64,000 nt of DNA from the NCBI RefSeq assembly GCF_000143415.4, contig NW_003314294.1:1490014-1554013 (forward strand), read 5' to 3'. Positions 61,753-64,000 of the stretch are shown in pieces. The translations under genes and the position numbers were made by a program. A model generated the notes under the pieces. The model was not told the origin of the DNA. It saw only the letters and a program-made list of their open reading frames with translations, and ran no database searches. This DNA is from Selaginella moellendorffii (taxonomy: Eukaryota > Streptophyta > Lycopodiopsida > Selaginellales > Selaginellaceae). Position 1 is the first letter of the stretch. Every line of letters begins with the position of its first letter.

Positions 61753-62845
61753 GCACCTCCCTTGACGCTTCAAGTTGTAATCTCCTCATCTCGCTTGGCG
61801 TCCAAGTGACTTCACTGCTCTGGTTTGCTGTAGGCTTGGTCTTGTTACAGGTGCCACCCGAGTTCCACTGCCCGTGCTCATAGTGCGACATTGCTTCCGT
61901 CCGGAGGATTACTAGGCCACTGAAGCCGGCACTGTGAAGCACATATTCCAACGCTTCATCGTGGATCATAAGCACTTGTACATTTGTTGAAGAAAACGAG
62001 GCACACAGGAAGACTGACGTGATGGTTCCTTGTTGTTGCAAGAACTTGACTTTCAGATCATATGCTGACAGGAAGACTGCACAAGCAAGCCGATTATATG
62101 AGCCGCATCACCATGGGAGAACCACCTACGGGAGTTCCCCATGAGAATGCCAATGCCAGCACAGCACAATCATTCCAGATTGCACTTATGGAGTGAGAAA
62201 AGTGTGTTGCAGCGGTCGCCACAGGAACGAGGATAGGATTACGAGCAACAAGAAGTAGGAAGACCCTATGCTGAAGACTGGAGACGGAAGCCTGAAATTG
62301 GCGTTGAACAGGAATATTAAAACTCTCGCTGGGGCTCTCCTTATATAGTCGCCCTCAGCGTGCTAGGAAGCTTCACAGAAGGTGCACTGGAAGGTTTCGG
62401 AACTTGCTAAATCGGGAATGAAGATGAACTTGCTAATTTGAGAATGTGGTGGTTACATTGGACTTAAACTTAAATTTGCTATTTTGGGAAGTCTTCTGTA
62501 TGAAGAAACCGAGGAAGCTTCTTGGAGTCTTGCTTGAAAAGCTTCCGGAGTATGTTGGAATATTCAAGGAATCTTACAGAGAAATTTTTTTAAAGAATAG
62601 GAGTGTTAGACAGAATGTGTCCATATATACTGGTTCCATGACATTATCCCCCTTTTCCATGACGAATTCCACAAATCATTGGTCCTGGTTTGAGCATATG
62701 GAAGTCAGATAGTTTACTTGAAACATTTGTTAAATTTTCTAAGGGTTCCTATGTCCAATCACTTGAGGATTAGCCAACCCAGTCAATGAAGTAGTACAGT
62801 CAATGTTGAAGGATCTTGGAATCTAGGATCCCAACAACTTCGTAC
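61753..62845. other. No supported gene; probable retroelement-derived DNA
   Basis: It contains a TATATAG motif (62342-62348) in a GC-richer stretch, as in an LTR promoter. Open frames (61724-62041 minus, 62446-62712 plus) have no family signature. Confidence 0.35.
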
Positions 62846-63110
62846 TCAGAGTGACCATCGATCTCGGGATGACTCAACCTGGGATGTCGTTAGCAATGTA
62901 TGGTTCAAGCAGAGAAACATGGAAGACAGGATGAAAACACATGGTTGAAGGAAGATACAACTGATATGCAACCTCATGAATGCAATCAGAGATGCAAAAG
63001 GGACCAAGGCATTGATAGTCAAATTTACCAAATAGACGAGTAGTCTGAATGTTATGCCGAAATAACCAAATTTGATCACCAACCTTGAACTCAGAAGCCA
63101 TGAGGCAATG
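62846..63110 (-). pseudogene. Gypsy integrase C-terminal fragment
   Basis: FKVGDQIWLFRHNIQT, LGPFCISDCIHEVAYQLYLP and HPVFHVSLLEPY: the GPY/F module of a gypsy integrase, without chromodomain or upstream core in this copy. It belongs to a lineage other than A and C. Confidence 0.75.
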
Positions 63111-63149
63111 TCGATCAGAAGCGAGTTTGTGACATTCGTGAGCCTCGAG

Positions 63150-63478
63150 TAAATGTTGTTAGTGATCATGAATTTGATCATGTTTTGAGGCATCCTGCTG
63201 TGGGTGGATTCATCACTCACTGTGGGTGGAACTCGACGCTGGAGAGTGTTTGCACGGGCGTGGCGATGATTGGCTGGCCGTGTTTATCCAAGCAGAATCT
63301 GAACTTTGCGTTTCTGGAGAAGAAGCTCGCATTGAGCCTGCGAAGGAGACAAGACGGAGTTATTGACAAGGCAGTGATCGAGGAGGCTGTCAAAGTTCTG
63401 ATGAATTGGGAGGAAGGGAAGGAGATACGACGAAATGTGGGTGAGCTTGGCAGGGATGCCAAGAATCTGAATATATGA
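63150..63478 (+). pseudogene. UDP-glycosyltransferase C-terminal fragment (PSPG box)
   Basis: [20 protein letters not shown], then [14 protein letters not shown] and [14 protein letters not shown]: the PSPG box that binds the UDP-sugar in plant UGTs. The last box residues are unusual, with KQNLN where D/E-Q is typical. The upstream half of the box and the whole N-terminal domain are missing, and no ATG precedes it; gypsy sequence lies directly upstream. It ends [11 protein letters not shown] at TGA 63476-63478. Confidence 0.75.
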
Positions 63479-63542
63479 AGTATTAGATGGAATGGGATCA
63501 AGCAAGGGGACAACAAATCCTAAGTGCATGTACTCAATGACG

Positions 63543-64000
63543 TTAGAGAAAGTGACAACGACTTCTTACCCAGAGTACTGTGAAACTGCCCTTCCCAATC
63601 TGAAAGAATTGAGCTACCAGCGTATATATGGACATCCTGTAGTCACTGGAATCCCAGGTCGTGAGTTGAGCATAGAAGTCGTCCACAATGGATTTGCTCC
63701 AGCTTCCGTTTTTCATCAACAGCTCCAAACAAGTCACCAACCAACGCTTTCTACCCTTGAACTTTTCAAACAGTCTGCTGCAGTTGGCTGCTGTAAGGCC
63801 AAGCATCTTCAAATACTTTTCGCAGAAGTTGTAGACATCCACCGCCCTCTCCCATTTGTCGAAGCTTGTTACGAATCCAGGGGGCCCGTTCACAGTTTTG
63901 GCCACACCTGACATGATATAACTATCCAGTTCCATCTGCAGGACGCTGATGCTCGTCCCTGCAATGCAGACCGCTGTACCGAGCCTCCCGTCAAGCAGCA
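63543..64000 (-). CDS. Unrecognised protein, C-terminal part, runs off the window
   Basis: The minus-strand frame is open from the window edge (LLDGRLGTAVCIAGTS) through an internal Met at 63935 to the stop at 63543. It is helical, with FEKFKGRKRWLVTCLELLMK and KWERAVDVYNFCEKYLKMLGL. The F-GR-RW pattern is faintly like segments in large P-loop NTPase or Crinkler-like plant proteins, which I cannot confirm. Codon use looks genic. The right-hand part is outside the window. Confidence 0.45.
   Translation of the reverse strand, partial: LLDGRLGTAVCIAGTSISVLQMELDSYIMSGVAKTVNGPPGFVTSFDKWERAVDVYNFCEKYLKMLGLTAANCSRLFEKFKGRKRWLVTCLELLMKNGSWSKSIVDDFYAQLTTWDSSDYRMSIYTLVAQFFQIGKGSFTVLWVRSRCHFL

Noticed and set aside
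1-64000. CRISPR arrays, bacterial operons, rRNA genes
   Set aside because: Introns, chromoviruses and plant gene families show this to be eukaryotic nuclear DNA; no regularly spaced repeat-spacer array or rRNA-like sequence was seen.

Overview
The window looks like nuclear DNA of a land plant, probably a non-seed plant such as a Selaginella-like lycophyte. The evidence is an interstitial plant-type telomere repeat (CCCTAAA)n at 23507-23540, very small spliceosomal introns (38-57 nt), chromodomain Ty3/gypsy elements, and remnants of plant families (BAHD acyltransferase, UDP-glycosyltransferase, a PPR-like fragment, a MiAMP1-type antimicrobial peptide). The species is an inference. Most of the window is nested transposable elements.

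Layout. 0.7-8.99 kb: decayed gypsy pieces of three families (A, B, C), including a solo LTR-B inserted into an LTR-A and an inverted, decayed family-C element. 8.990-29.568 kb: one very large element with 24-bp terminal inverted repeats (23/24 identical) and a 4-bp AAAT duplication, inserted in a family-A LTR; joining the flanks restores an uninterrupted LTR. It carries two divergent genes. The leftward gene (9432-22581, 12 exons, about 1624 aa once the later insertion is disregarded) joins a ParB-like region to a C-terminal FCP1/HAD-phosphatase-like domain. The rightward gene (24871-28012) joins two Tnp1/En/Spm-like repeats to a DUF7869-type putative DDE transposase. A near-palindromic 22-24 bp repeat (half-sites AATGGCRTG and CAYGCCATT around GGCC) occurs about 25 times and only inside this element, often just before 3' splice sites. 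I consider this the most interesting system in the window.

Nested in exon 2 of the leftward gene is an intact, young chromovirus (14696-22233, TSD ACAGC, LTRs with about 4 differences in 1148 bp). Its polyprotein is continuous only if two short GT-AG introns are removed. The same introns sit at the same places in the decayed family-C copy at 4.3-7.1 kb.

29.57-36.80 kb: the host family-A chromovirus, full of stop codons. 36.8-46.0 kb: AT-rich non-coding repeats in direct and inverted copies, a 100-N gap, an LTR-B and a second family-A 3' end. 46.1-47.6 kb: a different gypsy lineage (D). 48-64 kb: a gene-bearing but decayed zone with unrecognised small genes, a covarying hairpin pair, a MITE, a PPR-like fragment, a BAHD pseudogene, an apparently intact MiAMP1-like gene, a copia element, gypsy-D remnants, a UGT fragment and the end of an unrecognised gene running off the right edge.
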